A stretch of DNA of 39,672 nt from Pseudomonas fluorescens (GTDB lineage: Bacteria; Pseudomonadota; Gammaproteobacteria; Pseudomonadales; Pseudomonadaceae). Position numbers and translations under genes: made by a program. Below are positions 25,082-34,083 of the stretch, in pieces; position 1 is the first letter of the stretch, and each line of letters opens with the position of its first letter. The stretch spans positions 1 through 39,672 of the forward strand of contig NZ_CABVHY010000047.1 of the NCBI RefSeq assembly GCF_902497875.1, written 5' to 3'. Under the pieces are notes generated by a model. The model worked only from the letters and a program-made list of their open reading frames with translations, was not told the DNA's origin and did not search any database.

Positions 25082-25630
25082 TCAGTTGATGGCGACGATG
25101 AACTGGACGTCGGCCGAAGCCGCGCCCGCTGTCACGGTCAGGGCAGTCGACCGGTAATAAGCGTTGAACACCATGTCGGTGGAGCCGCTATCGTTCAGGT
25201 CGTAGTCGACGGAGGCTGAACCCGGAGCGATCGAGGCGGCGCTTTTATCCCGCAGCGCAATGACGACACCTTTGGCGCCGTCAGCGGTAGGCGTTACCGC
25301 GAAGTAATTGCCGGTAGGATCGGCGGTGCCGTTGAAGGTGACCTTCGCGGTGCTGGATGGCGTCACACCGCAGCCTGGAGCGCCGGACACGCGCAAGGCA
25401 AAGCTCTTGCCGGTGTATTCCTGACCGACGGCAGTAAAGCGGCTGGCGTCGACGCTGCCCATCTTCACCTGATTGCCGATGCTGCCGTCTTCCGGGTTGA
25501 CGACTTCAATCGGACAGGTGCTGCTGGTGATCATGCCTTCGAAGTTGATGGTCCCGGTATTGGCGAACACCGAAGTGCCCGCCAGGCCGGCAGCCAGACC
25601 GAGGGAGAGGGCGAGTAGAGACTTTTTCAA
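25082..25630 (-). CDS. Major fimbrial subunit (type 1-like pilin)
   Basis: This 182-aa pilin has a clear signal peptide (MKKSLLALSLGLAAGLAG... cleaved after SVFA, residue 23). Pilin cysteines are at C39 and C87, which should form the conserved disulfide, and it ends ADVQFIVAIN, with alternating hydrophobics at the C-terminus as needed for chaperone binding. The start codon is TTG at 25630 with AAGGA 8 nt upstream; no in-frame ATG gives this signal peptide. It is first in the operon and likely the shaft subunit. Because it starts with TTG, translation may be limiting for a protein usually needed in great excess over the others. Confidence 0.93.
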   Translation of the reverse strand: MKKSLLALSLGLAAGLAGTSVFANTGTINFEGMITSSTCPIEVVNPEDGSIGNQVKMGSVDASRFTAVGQEYTGKSFALRVSGAPGCGVTPSSTAKVTFNGTADPTGNYFAVTPTADGAKGVVIALRDKSAASIAPGSASVDYDLNDSGSTDMVFNAYYRSTALTVTAGAASADVQFIVAIN

Positions 25631-25879
25631 ACTGTAAATCCTTTTTTAGACGAGTGCCCGGCGTTAAAGGTCGAGACGATGCCGGTGTTGCACTGCAAGG
25701 TGAGAAAGGGGTGTCAGGGATGTTGCGTTGTCTCGATGGGGGGCGATTTTAGGAAGTGCAGGGGGGGGCAGATATGAGAGAACTCTCAGTTACGACGATA
25801 GGCGCGGGGTTTTCGGGAGGAGGTTGTTACGAGAGTTGTTGTTGAGGCGAAGGCGTTGAGCATTGACAGGGGGGGCTGG
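25631..25879 (-). other. Upstream region of the fimbrial operon
   Basis: About 250 bp without a gene lies between the rhs terminator and the pilin start. It contains a perfect 14-bp palindrome, TGAGAG-AA-CTCTCA (25775-25788), about 145 bp before the start codon. G-runs (25733-25743 and 25761-25768) and TTG-rich stretches are also present. The palindrome is a candidate operator. I cannot point to a convincing -10/-35 pair. Confidence 0.4.
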
Positions 25880-25915
25880 AAAAACCAAGTGCAATCCGCG
25901 AGGGATTACACTTGG
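25880..25915 (-). terminator. Terminator of the rhs operon
   Basis: CCAAGTGCAATCC (25885-25897) pairs with GGATTACACTTGG (25903-25915), with one mismatch around a 5-base loop. On the minus strand it is followed by TTTTT. It begins 57 bp after the rhs stop, leaving no room for a downstream immunity gene in the same transcript. Confidence 0.85.
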
Positions 25916-25972
25916 GGTCAGGAGGTTGAATGGTGTTTTAGTTGTTATTTGGGAAATAACTTATCTTGGTGT

Positions 25973-28900
25973 CTAGTGCCGTGCTCCAGTCGAGAAGAGG
26001 GTTGTCTTTCCTAACATCTGTTTTGCCGATTTGCTAAGGGTGCCTGCATTTAAGTTCGACTGTTCAAGTGCCGACAGGCCAGGTGCGCCTGGCACAGATT
26101 CTACTGAAGAAATTGATGCCGTCTCTGGATTCAATCCCGCGCCAGTGGTTGAGCCATTCTGGCTCTGGCTAATACTATTGCGCGGAGTTGAAGCTGGAGT
26201 TGAAGCGTTGTTGTAGTCAGGGATAGGTGTCGATGAACTCCTCACTGAACCTGGACCTGAACCTGAAGTTGCGTTGGGAACGTTCCCGGCACCCGCACCC
26301 GCACCGGAACCGGTACTTGAGAAGCTACCTCTCCCAGCCCCGGAAGCCGAAACCCCAATACTCCCGGCCGCAACACTCCCGGCTCTGACTATCGCCCCCG
26401 TCACCCCCCCAGCGTTGGTAACCGCCGCTTTCGCAGCTCTTGCCGCTATTCTTGCCGCTATTTTCGAAGCGAGTGTGGGACCGCCTATTGAGACGACTGC
26501 GCCGCCAAGCGACATCCACATGGCGATGTCCATTGCTTCCTGATCATTCTCCAGAGTGGCATAGATACCTAATCCGAGCGCTGCGGCGCCAATCGCGATC
26601 CCGACTACCCCGACAGCAAGGCCCAAGGATAAGCCACCTGTAAAGGGGGTGAAGATGATCCCTAAGAGAAGGCCTACACCGAAACCTCCAACGAGGAGCC
26701 AGCTTTTATCCTGATTCGGTTCGTAAGGGTCCACATATCCAGGCCCCCCCGGACGACGAGCATCGCTCGGTCTATGGCCGCTGGGATCACGAAAGGCGAT
26801 TGGATTACCCAGGCAATATACGTATGGATTTATCCCGCCGGCTCCGAACGGACTGAGCGAATCCGGGCTGTGGAAACGCATCAGGCTCGGATTGTAAGCC
26901 CGATAGCCACGACCCAGCAGGTACCAACCGTTGCCCTCTTCGCATATTTCACTGTTGAAGGCCAGCAAGCTGCGCAGTTCTTCATCGGCGCTGCGTTCGC
27001 CATAAGCGCTGTAGACCACTGTATGCAGCGTTGCCTGCAGGCTTTCACCGATGACGCTGGGGCTGGCGTCGGTCAATAGCAGGATGGTCTGGTGGTGGTC
27101 GTCCAGTTGCTGCTGACCCAGTGGCCGGTCTCCGTGGAAGAGGTACTGAATGTGTGTATCGTCTTGAACGGTATGGCTCAGGCTATAGCCCTGGTAGTAG
27201 CGCAAGGTTTCGCTTTGGTTGCCTTGGCGAACCCCAATCAGATGGTTATGCCCGTCATAGCGGTAGGTGCTACGGGTTTGTTGCCCGCTCGGGTCCTTGA
27301 CTGCAAGCAGGTGTCCCTGGCTGTCATAGCTCAGGCGTTGGCCCTGCTCATCGTTGAGCATACGCCCATCAGCGTCGTACTCGAATGTCTGACTGGCCGA
27401 ATAACCGCCCTCGGTAAAGGTATGAGTGACCTTCAACAACTGGCATGAATCGTCCGCTGCGTAAGTGAATCTCGCGTCATCGATTTCTCCGTCATCAAAT
27501 GTCGTCAGGCAGCGTTTGATATTATCCAGCGCATCGAAGCTGAAGACTTGTTCGATGATTTTATTGCCGTGGGCGTCCCGGGGCAGGGTCTCGCCGGAAC
27601 AGTTGTGTTGCTGTAACCGATTGCGCAGGTCATAGATAAACTCTTCCTTGAGCAGGCTGCGTCCGCCCATTTGCAGGTGCCGACTTTGCAGCTGATCGTC
27701 AGCCAGCCAGGTCTGGGTGATGGTGCGTAGTGGTTGACCGGAGAGGCACAGGGTGCGTTTGACTTCCCGCCCCAGGCTGTCGTATTCGATATCGGTAACC
27801 AGTGTATTGCCAGTGGTCAGGTTATGTGTGGTGGTGCGACTTGGTTGACCCAGAGCGTTGTACTCGAAATCGGCTCGCAGTGTGCCTTGGGTGGTGCTCA
27901 TTACCCTCCCGCAATCATCATACTCGTAGCGGGTTTCCAGCCCGTCAGTATGGATGCGACTTATTTGTCTCCCCTGCGAGGATGTGACGAAACGCGCTTC
28001 GCGCAGGGTGCCGTCAGCATCGATCCAGTTTTCATCAGACAGATGGCCGTAGGGAGAGTACTTATATTCACGGCTGGCCTGGATGTTAGCCGCTTTAGTG
28101 ATATTGGCGTTTTTGGTGTCATAGTCGTAGGTCGAAACGACTCCGCCTTTGAGCGTCTTGATGACGACGGGTTGTTCGGTCAGGCTCAGCTTGTATTCAT
28201 AGTCAAAAGTTTGGTTGCTGGGAGTGATCCGTTGGCTGATCTGCATCTGACCGCCGGTATAATTGTAGCGCTCGATCCGCGGGGCTTTTTCTGAACCGAC
28301 CTTGAGTTCGGTGAGCCGCAAAAGACCGTCGAATGTCTGCTGGCCAACGGTAATGGAGGGTTGTGCGGCATTTCCAGGCGTTACTTGCAGGGTAACCGGC
28401 AATTCGCCGACTTGATGCTGAGCAAAGGTACGACTGACGGTCGTTTTGTCGGGAAGCGTTGTGCGCAGCATCCGGCCCCAGACGTCGTATGTGTAGCCTG
28501 TTGTGCGCTCCAGGCTATCCAGCAGTTCGTCTTGTTGAATGCAGCTGCCATGTCCGTCATAGGCATAATGGACAGAACCGACCGTTGGCAGTTCCTGGTT
28601 CAGGAGTAAAGTGTCCAGGTATCGAACCACCGAGGGCTGAATACCCAGACCTTGAGCCGCCAGGAGTTGATCATTCAACACTTGAGCGTCAAATCGTTGG
28701 GCCGAACTCATTTTTCCGAAGCGGTTGTACTCGGTCACGCTCAGACCACTGACCCTGGGCGGTTGCTCGGTACTTTCTTGCCAATTGCGCTCTATCGGAC
28801 CGTCCTTTCCGAAAGGTGACACATCTCGGATGATCGCGACGCCGTCCGGGCCGGTCACCTTGCGTTGCAAACCCCAACTATCGTATTCGTATCGGCTTTT

Positions 28901-31042
28901 CAGTTCTCGCGGTTCGTCGCCAAACCAGTCAACGCTGGTTTCCAGGGTGAGGTCGCCCAATGCATCATATTCAGCGGCATAGATCCGGCGCGGCTCGGCA
29001 AGTAACGACATGCCTGCTTCAAGATGCCCTTGATAAATCGTCCGGTTGAGCCCGTCGAACCGGGTTTGGATCTTTACCCCCTTGACATCAGTGACCACTT
29101 GCTCGGCTTGTTGTCCGTCAAGGGAGGCCAGGTGGTACTCGTAATAACGCGTGGCTTCGAACTCGGTACCCAGTGCTACAGTTTCACTCGTCAGCCGGCC
29201 CAGAGCATCGTAGCGAGAAAGTGTCTGTACGTCGTTCATGTCAGGTGTCAGCACCGGTTGGCCAAGGAGCAGCGAGTGCTGTTGGGTCATCACCTTTTGG
29301 ACTTCGTTGATGCCCGCAACATGGTCGAATCCGGTCAGGGTTTCGACGGTCTGCAGCACCGTTTCACCCGCCAGCATGCTGTCGGGTTTGCAGTATTGGT
29401 AGTCGGTGGTGGTGGTCTTGCCGTTCAGGGTTTCCCGATGATTCAGCGCGCGCCCGTGCCGGAAGGCATTACCGGGCTCAACGATGTAACTGCATAGCGT
29501 CTGTTTCAGCTCGGTTTCATCGCAGCCATCGACCTGCAGCAGGGTCTCGCTGTCGAGCACCAGTAACTCCTTCAGGCCACTGGCCGTCAAGGGCACCAGC
29601 GTACTGTAGCGATAGCGGGTGCGCAGGGTCGGGGCGTCACCCTGGCCCAGCGGTGACGGGTAGACCGTGGTTTCCTTTCGGCTACGCACAAAACCTTCGG
29701 GGTCGGGCGGGCAGCCGTCTTCGCCATCCTTGGAATAGTAGCTGTAGGTGGTCTTGATCTTGTCGGCCTGGACCTCTTCGATCAGGTTGCCATGGTCATC
29801 GAATTGGGTGTTGGTCTCCTCCGCGCGATATTGAGTTGAATCGTTTTCCATCTCCCAGCTGGTCAGGATGTCTGTAGGCAGCTGGTACTGTGGGACCTGA
29901 TTTTCGAACGGCTCATCCTTGGCGTAATAGGTGGTCAAGACCCGCTTGACGCAATGCGCCTGGGTGGTTTTTTCTTCGGTCAGCAAGTGAAACCGGTTGT
30001 ACGTGCGGTCCACCCGCCGGACCTCCTTGCCGTCGGCCATGAGCGTCGCGGTGCTGGCGTAGGCATAGGTGTGGGTGACTTTGAAGAGGTTGTCCAGCCC
30101 ATCGTCGGCCCAACTGATGTCGGCGCCGTTGCCCAGGAAATTGTGGTGGTTGTCTAGAAGATTGTAGCTGTAGAGCACCTCCATCATCGGCTGTTCGAAG
30201 CCAGGGTAGGTGCGATGGCAGGTCACCCGTGGCAGATTGGGGCGTGCCGCGCTGTCAGGATAGCGGTGGCCCTCGTCGAGGTAGTCGATGGTTTCGTGGC
30301 CTCCGACCGGGGTCTTGACGTCCCGCAGGCAGAGGATCCCGCGGATCGACTCATAGTTGAAGCGCCAGGAGGCTTGCTCTGCGGTGGGCAGCACGACCTC
30401 CCTGACCTCGCCACCGGTCAGCTTCAGCTCATAACGCGCCAGCGGTCCACCCCCTGGCCCATCGTAGGGGCGCAGCAATATTTCGACGGACGAATCGTGG
30501 GGGCGGTTGATCTGCAACAACTGGCCTTGGGCATCGCTGACGGTTTCCAGGCGTCGACCGCCCCTGAAGGAGGCGTAGGTCAGGCTGATGCTGTGGCCGG
30601 CGGGCGAGTAGAGTTTGGCCGGCAGGGCCACGCTGCTGCCGTCGGTGTCGAGGATTTCGATCAGTCCGGACTTGTGCAGCACGCGGTAGATGCCGCCGCC
30701 CTTGTTTTCGAAGTGGAAGCTGTCGAGCTTCTTTTCCTTGATATCGGGTGTTGGGCCGCTACCGGTGACCTTGAAGGTTTCCCCGGTGCTCAAGGCCAGC
30801 ATGCTGTTGTGCGGGGTGAACTGCGACAGGTTGAGGTTCCAGCCGATGCCGAAACCGGAGTCCAGGGTATTGAGCGGGTTGAAGGCCAGGCTCAATGGCA
30901 GGTCAGGGCCGCAGAGGTCGTTGCTTTTGATTTCGGGAAAATTGATTGTCACGGTGTATTGCCCGGTGCGCGGATCGACACCGTATTGCAGGAAACTCAT
31001 GAAACTGAAGGCTTGGGAATGCACCGCCGTAGAAGTGGTCAT
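25973..31042 (-). CDS. RHS/YD-repeat toxin-like protein with TccC-type core and variable tail (1,689 aa)
   Basis: A giant RHS protein. Residues 1-300 form an RHS/SpvB-like N-terminal plug (PDLPLSLAFNPL then GFGIGWNL); there is no signal peptide and no PAAR domain. YD repeats run from about 480 to 1330 (YDALGRLTSE, YDVWGRMLRT, YDSLGREVKR, YDADGRMLND). The RHS core at about 1377-1423 reads GRGYRAYNPSLMRFHSPDS then SPFGAGGINPYVYCLGNPI and RDPSGH, very like the TccC subunits of Tc toxins, where the chain is cut after this core and the tail is the toxin. The 266-residue tail holds two Gly/Ala-rich hydrophobic segments (about 1447-1467 and 1470-1495), then a Ser/Gly/Ala-rich low-complexity stretch and a short basic end. 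A membrane-acting or delivery role for the tail is inferred. It follows the 974-aa gene by 83 bp, with GAGG upstream of the ATG. Confidence 0.9.
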   Translation of the reverse strand: MTTSTAVHSQAFSFMSFLQYGVDPRTGQYTVTINFPEIKSNDLCGPDLPLSLAFNPLNTLDSGFGIGWNLNLSQFTPHNSMLALSTGETFKVTGSGPTPDIKEKKLDSFHFENKGGGIYRVLHKSGLIEILDTDGSSVALPAKLYSPAGHSISLTYASFRGGRRLETVSDAQGQLLQINRPHDSSVEILLRPYDGPGGGPLARYELKLTGGEVREVVLPTAEQASWRFNYESIRGILCLRDVKTPVGGHETIDYLDEGHRYPDSAARPNLPRVTCHRTYPGFEQPMMEVLYSYNLLDNHHNFLGNGADISWADDGLDNLFKVTHTYAYASTATLMADGKEVRRVDRTYNRFHLLTEEKTTQAHCVKRVLTTYYAKDEPFENQVPQYQLPTDILTSWEMENDSTQYRAEETNTQFDDHGNLIEEVQADKIKTTYSYYSKDGEDGCPPDPEGFVRSRKETTVYPSPLGQGDAPTLRTRYRYSTLVPLTASGLKELLVLDSETLLQVDGCDETELKQTLCSYIVEPGNAFRHGRALNHRETLNGKTTTTDYQYCKPDSMLAGETVLQTVETLTGFDHVAGINEVQKVMTQQHSLLLGQPVLTPDMNDVQTLSRYDALGRLTSETVALGTEFEATRYYEYHLASLDGQQAEQVVTDVKGVKIQTRFDGLNRTIYQGHLEAGMSLLAEPRRIYAAEYDALGDLTLETSVDWFGDEPRELKSRYEYDSWGLQRKVTGPDGVAIIRDVSPFGKDGPIERNWQESTEQPPRVSGLSVTEYNRFGKMSSAQRFDAQVLNDQLLAAQGLGIQPSVVRYLDTLLLNQELPTVGSVHYAYDGHGSCIQQDELLDSLERTTGYTYDVWGRMLRTTLPDKTTVSRTFAQHQVGELPVTLQVTPGNAAQPSITVGQQTFDGLLRLTELKVGSEKAPRIERYNYTGGQMQISQRITPSNQTFDYEYKLSLTEQPVVIKTLKGGVVSTYDYDTKNANITKAANIQASREYKYSPYGHLSDENWIDADGTLREARFVTSSQGRQISRIHTDGLETRYEYDDCGRVMSTTQGTLRADFEYNALGQPSRTTTHNLTTGNTLVTDIEYDSLGREVKRTLCLSGQPLRTITQTWLADDQLQSRHLQMGGRSLLKEEFIYDLRNRLQQHNCSGETLPRDAHGNKIIEQVFSFDALDNIKRCLTTFDDGEIDDARFTYAADDSCQLLKVTHTFTEGGYSASQTFEYDADGRMLNDEQGQRLSYDSQGHLLAVKDPSGQQTRSTYRYDGHNHLIGVRQGNQSETLRYYQGYSLSHTVQDDTHIQYLFHGDRPLGQQQLDDHHQTILLLTDASPSVIGESLQATLHTVVYSAYGERSADEELRSLLAFNSEICEEGNGWYLLGRGYRAYNPSLMRFHSPDSLSPFGAGGINPYVYCLGNPIAFRDPSGHRPSDARRPGGPGYVDPYEPNQDKSWLLVGGFGVGLLLGIIFTPFTGGLSLGLAVGVVGIAIGAAALGLGIYATLENDQEAMDIAMWMSLGGAVVSIGGPTLASKIAARIAARAAKAAVTNAGGVTGAIVRAGSVAAGSIGVSASGAGRGSFSSTGSGAGAGAGNVPNATSGSGPGSVRSSSTPIPDYNNASTPASTPRNSISQSQNGSTTGAGLNPETASISSVESVPGAPGLSALEQSNLNAGTLSKSAKQMLGKTTLFSTGARH
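30593..31042 (-). repeat. Large inverted repeat, left copy (5' end of rhs 1)
   Basis: This is the first 450 bp of the minus-strand rhs gene. It matches 39223-39672 on the plus strand. By hand comparison, codons 2-8 differ at nine positions, then only six differences occur over the next 426 bases (about 98.6% identity). The match runs to the window edge, so the true repeat is longer. Confidence 0.93.
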
Positions 31043-31086
31043 GTCTTGGACACCTCATCGTGTTCATTAGAATGGCGAAAGAACGC

Positions 31087-31108
31087 TGCACGGCGTTGGC
31101 GCCATGCA
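31087..31108 (-). repeat. Hairpin between the 974-aa gene and rhs
   Basis: On the minus strand TGCATGGCG-CCAA-CGCCGTGCA forms a 9-bp stem with one G-U pair and a 4-base loop. No U-tract follows, so it is more likely an mRNA-processing or stabilising element than a terminator. It could set the rhs-to-upstream expression ratio. Confidence 0.5.
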
Positions 31109-31125
31109 CGTTGAAAACAACCCAT

Positions 31126-34050
31126 TTATCTCAGCCCAACGATCAGTTTATTTCGACTGTCCGCAAGTGTCGGTGCCTCGAATGAAATCTGCAGGGGGTG
31201 GCGATTACCTTCTTCATCCAGCAATACACACTTGACGCCACCATCCAGTAACTTTCGATACCGCTTATGTTCCTCGCCCCCCGCCATTCCGTCATGCCAA
31301 TATTTGACATCGTCTGTACGGTGCAAACTGACAATAAGTTGACCAGGAGAGGGTCGTTTATTTCCGTCAAATGAAGTCTTGAGCGTCTTGCCGCGTGCGT
31401 TCATCAGTCCCCGCTGATAGACATCGAAGGACAGCCCCTCCGGTGCAGGGCTGTCGCTGTTTTCATAGTTGGCGGGATTAAACGCATAACCGGTATAACT
31501 GAAAAACGTTTCTTCGAGCAGTTCACTTTCCCACTGGATCGTCGAGATATTTTGTTCCATGAGCAACGTCGCGAAACCGACAGGATAAGTACGTAGCCGG
31601 AGATAATTCAGACGCCAGTAGTCGGTGGACTGTCGGTAGTAACTGAACACATCTCGATTCGGATTATTCTGATCATCCGGTTCATCATGACCGAGCGGAT
31701 CCTGGTACACGCGCTCACGTTCAAACTTGTAATCAAGCAGCGTCGGCGGGGTGGCTTTAACCCCCTGCACCGTGATTTCACGCTCGTCCTTTATAAGGTC
31801 CTTCGAGTTCCATGTTCGACCATTAGAGGCCTTGAACCGAGCATAAAAAGTACGCGGCCCTTCTTTGGCGAGGTGAATGTAAAGTTCTCTGTAGCGTGTG
31901 TTGTTATTTTTTGCGACTGGCGGCGCTAACGGGAGCGTTTGCCCAGCGGCGGTAGGGGAATACAGAGTGAAACGGTTTTTCTTTTTGCTCGCCGCCCATT
32001 CAATACCACTTTCATATTCAATACCGTCCTGAGCGACATGAGTGAATGGAACTTCGGCATCCGTTATTTTGTCAACAAGGGTTAATGTCGACAGTTCTAC
32101 ATCGCTGACAGGGATATAGTAGTTATCGTCGCCGACCTTGAACGGTTTGGTTTCTATCGTGATAACCACCGGGATTTGCTGCAAACCATTGGTATAGCAT
32201 TGGTCCGGACCGCCGTTTGTGCTAATTGAAAATTTCTCGAGCTCTGACCAGCGTAGTTCTTCTTTGTGAGGCTCGGACAATTGGATGATGCTGAAACCGC
32301 GGGCCAGGGGAACACCACTTTGACTATAAGTACACTGCACCACGCTGGTCCGTGATGTGACCTGCACGGGGGGAGTGTAAAGGCCGCTCTCATCCACTTC
32401 CCCCCCGCCCTCGCCGATGACCTCCCACTCAAGAAATTCTGACGGAATGCCGGACCTCAACTGGATCGGTGTCTTCCCCGCGATAAAGGGTACAAAGGCT
32501 GGGTCGACAGGTAGAGTGTGCGGCGCGCTCAGCAACACTACCGTAGCCTCGATCGTGTCCTGGGTGGACTTGTCCCTGACCTTGATCTTCAACGCCGTAA
32601 GCGGTGCAACCTGTGTGATGGGCGGGGCGTAAACGGCATGGTTATTATCAATAACCGTCAGCACACCCTCGGAAGGATCAAGGGTTGGCCAGATCAATTC
32701 CCCCCCGCTCACTGTCGACGCCGCCAATTGCAGCGGCAGGATATCTTTCCCCACCCCGCTGACGCATACCCGTGGGGAAATGCTCATGCTCTCGAAGACC
32801 GCCATGACCAATGCCGAACTGACATGCTCTCGACCCGCTTCGGTATAGCGTGCGGTCACTACCGTCGGCACTTGATCCTTGCTCATCCTTGATCTACTGA
32901 GTGGTGTGTACTTGCCGCCCCCAGGCGTAATGCCGCCGGCCGAAAGCGGATGGTCCGGGCTGCTCACACTCCATCGGGCATTGTTGATGACGCTGCCGTC
33001 ACCGCGACGGGCGATGAACTGTCGGTCCTTCGTGTCATCCAGGCTGATAAACAGCGGCTCGATCGACAGGCTCTCGGGGGTTGGTTTGACATTGCCCAGC
33101 ACCAGCAGGTCATGTGGCCGGTGCGGGTCCCCGGGGCTCTCGACAAAGACGTTCTCCCCCGGAAACAGCAGGTTTTTGAGAATGTCCAGTTGGCCCTCAT
33201 CGGCCAGTTCAATCCAGTCGCTGTTCAGTACCAGCGAAGCGGAGTACAGGTCTTTGCCTTGCGCCTTATCGTCCGGGATCAAATACGGGAAGCCACTGCC
33301 CTCAACAGGAAACGCCCCATCCTCATCCTTGACTTTCAGCCGAATGAAAACCACCACCGCGCCGTCACCATGATTCGTTGCCAAGGGACTCTCGGATCCT
33401 GGAGCCCGTTGCGTGCGAATATAAAACTGCGTCGGAGCCAGCGGATTGTAGCCACTGAAATCAAGCAGGCCGAGTTCGAAGGACCGCCTGTCATCCGGTT
33501 GGGCGGCCAGGTGGCCCTGGATGAATGCAGCGACTTTTTTCTGGATACCCGGCAGGCTGCCCAGGTTGCATGTCATTTCAGGGTCCGAGGCCAGATCGAG
33601 GGTGACCCGCCCCCGTTTATCGACTTCTCCCACTAACTGTCTCAGGTCAATCGTCATCTCGACTTTGAAGCCCTGGTCTTCGGTGATGCTGAAGTCGGAC
33701 AACAACTTCGATGCGCCCATCGAGGGAACGCTCATGTTCGTGTACGTACCGGCGATGATATTCATGGTCAACGTCAGTCGTGAAGTGTTCAGCGATGCCG
33801 ACTTAAACGACAGTTCCGGCTTGCCCAGAATGATCGAGTCCAGTGTCACCGACTCCGTTTGATCGTCTGTTACAAACAGATAACCACTGAGCGGTGGCAA
33901 GAGTTTTGAGTTATTCAAACTCGCGATATATTGCTCTTCCAGCAATCGATTTAGCTGAGCACGACCGAATGCGGTAATCGCCCCCCATCCGCGGCACACG
34001 GAGCGGCCCTTCATAGATGCCAATAATTTTTCCAGCGAATTGACAGACAT
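31126..34050 (-). CDS. Uncharacterised 974-aa protein upstream of rhs, paralogue of the 791-aa protein
   Basis: Unknown family to me. There is no signal peptide or membrane helix. Its N-terminal half resembles the next protein upstream (791 aa). Shared features are a start with CRGWGAI versus TLGWDAI, then NRLLEEQYI versus NRVLLQEYI. Later come FYIRTQRAPGS versus FMIRTQAAPGA, GDGAVVVFI versus GAGAVIMLI, and YLIPDD versus YLIPDG. Bacterial-Ig-like units with a G-x-Y-x-P-P type ending lie near 381 (GGKYTP), 473 (HAVYAPP) and 556 (SGLYTPP). The last 250 residues are distinct, rich in Tyr/Trp and charged residues. GGAG precedes the ATG. It lies 33 bp after the 791-aa gene and 83 bp before rhs, clearly in one operon. 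I infer a partner or delivery protein for the RHS toxin. Confidence 0.8.
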   Translation of the reverse strand: MSVNSLEKLLASMKGRSVCRGWGAITAFGRAQLNRLLEEQYIASLNNSKLLPPLSGYLFVTDDQTESVTLDSIILGKPELSFKSASLNTSRLTLTMNIIAGTYTNMSVPSMGASKLLSDFSITEDQGFKVEMTIDLRQLVGEVDKRGRVTLDLASDPEMTCNLGSLPGIQKKVAAFIQGHLAAQPDDRRSFELGLLDFSGYNPLAPTQFYIRTQRAPGSESPLATNHGDGAVVVFIRLKVKDEDGAFPVEGSGFPYLIPDDKAQGKDLYSASLVLNSDWIELADEGQLDILKNLLFPGENVFVESPGDPHRPHDLLVLGNVKPTPESLSIEPLFISLDDTKDRQFIARRGDGSVINNARWSVSSPDHPLSAGGITPGGGKYTPLSRSRMSKDQVPTVVTARYTEAGREHVSSALVMAVFESMSISPRVCVSGVGKDILPLQLAASTVSGGELIWPTLDPSEGVLTVIDNNHAVYAPPITQVAPLTALKIKVRDKSTQDTIEATVVLLSAPHTLPVDPAFVPFIAGKTPIQLRSGIPSEFLEWEVIGEGGGEVDESGLYTPPVQVTSRTSVVQCTYSQSGVPLARGFSIIQLSEPHKEELRWSELEKFSISTNGGPDQCYTNGLQQIPVVITIETKPFKVGDDNYYIPVSDVELSTLTLVDKITDAEVPFTHVAQDGIEYESGIEWAASKKKNRFTLYSPTAAGQTLPLAPPVAKNNNTRYRELYIHLAKEGPRTFYARFKASNGRTWNSKDLIKDEREITVQGVKATPPTLLDYKFERERVYQDPLGHDEPDDQNNPNRDVFSYYRQSTDYWRLNYLRLRTYPVGFATLLMEQNISTIQWESELLEETFFSYTGYAFNPANYENSDSPAPEGLSFDVYQRGLMNARGKTLKTSFDGNKRPSPGQLIVSLHRTDDVKYWHDGMAGGEEHKRYRKLLDGGVKCVLLDEEGNRHPLQISFEAPTLADSRNKLIVGLR

Positions 34051-34083
34051 AATGAATCTCCAAAAAAAATCAAGAAGTGGAAC

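Noticed and set aside
25973..31042. Classification of rhs 1 as a type VI effector or contact-dependent WapA-like toxin
   Set aside because: No PAAR domain, VgrG/EagR neighbour or signal peptide is visible, and no immunity gene follows; the core is closer to TccC.
30215..31114. Long plus-strand frame opposite the start of rhs 1 (a similar one lies opposite rhs 2)
   Set aside because: It is conserved between the two copies only because the underlying rhs DNA is nearly identical.
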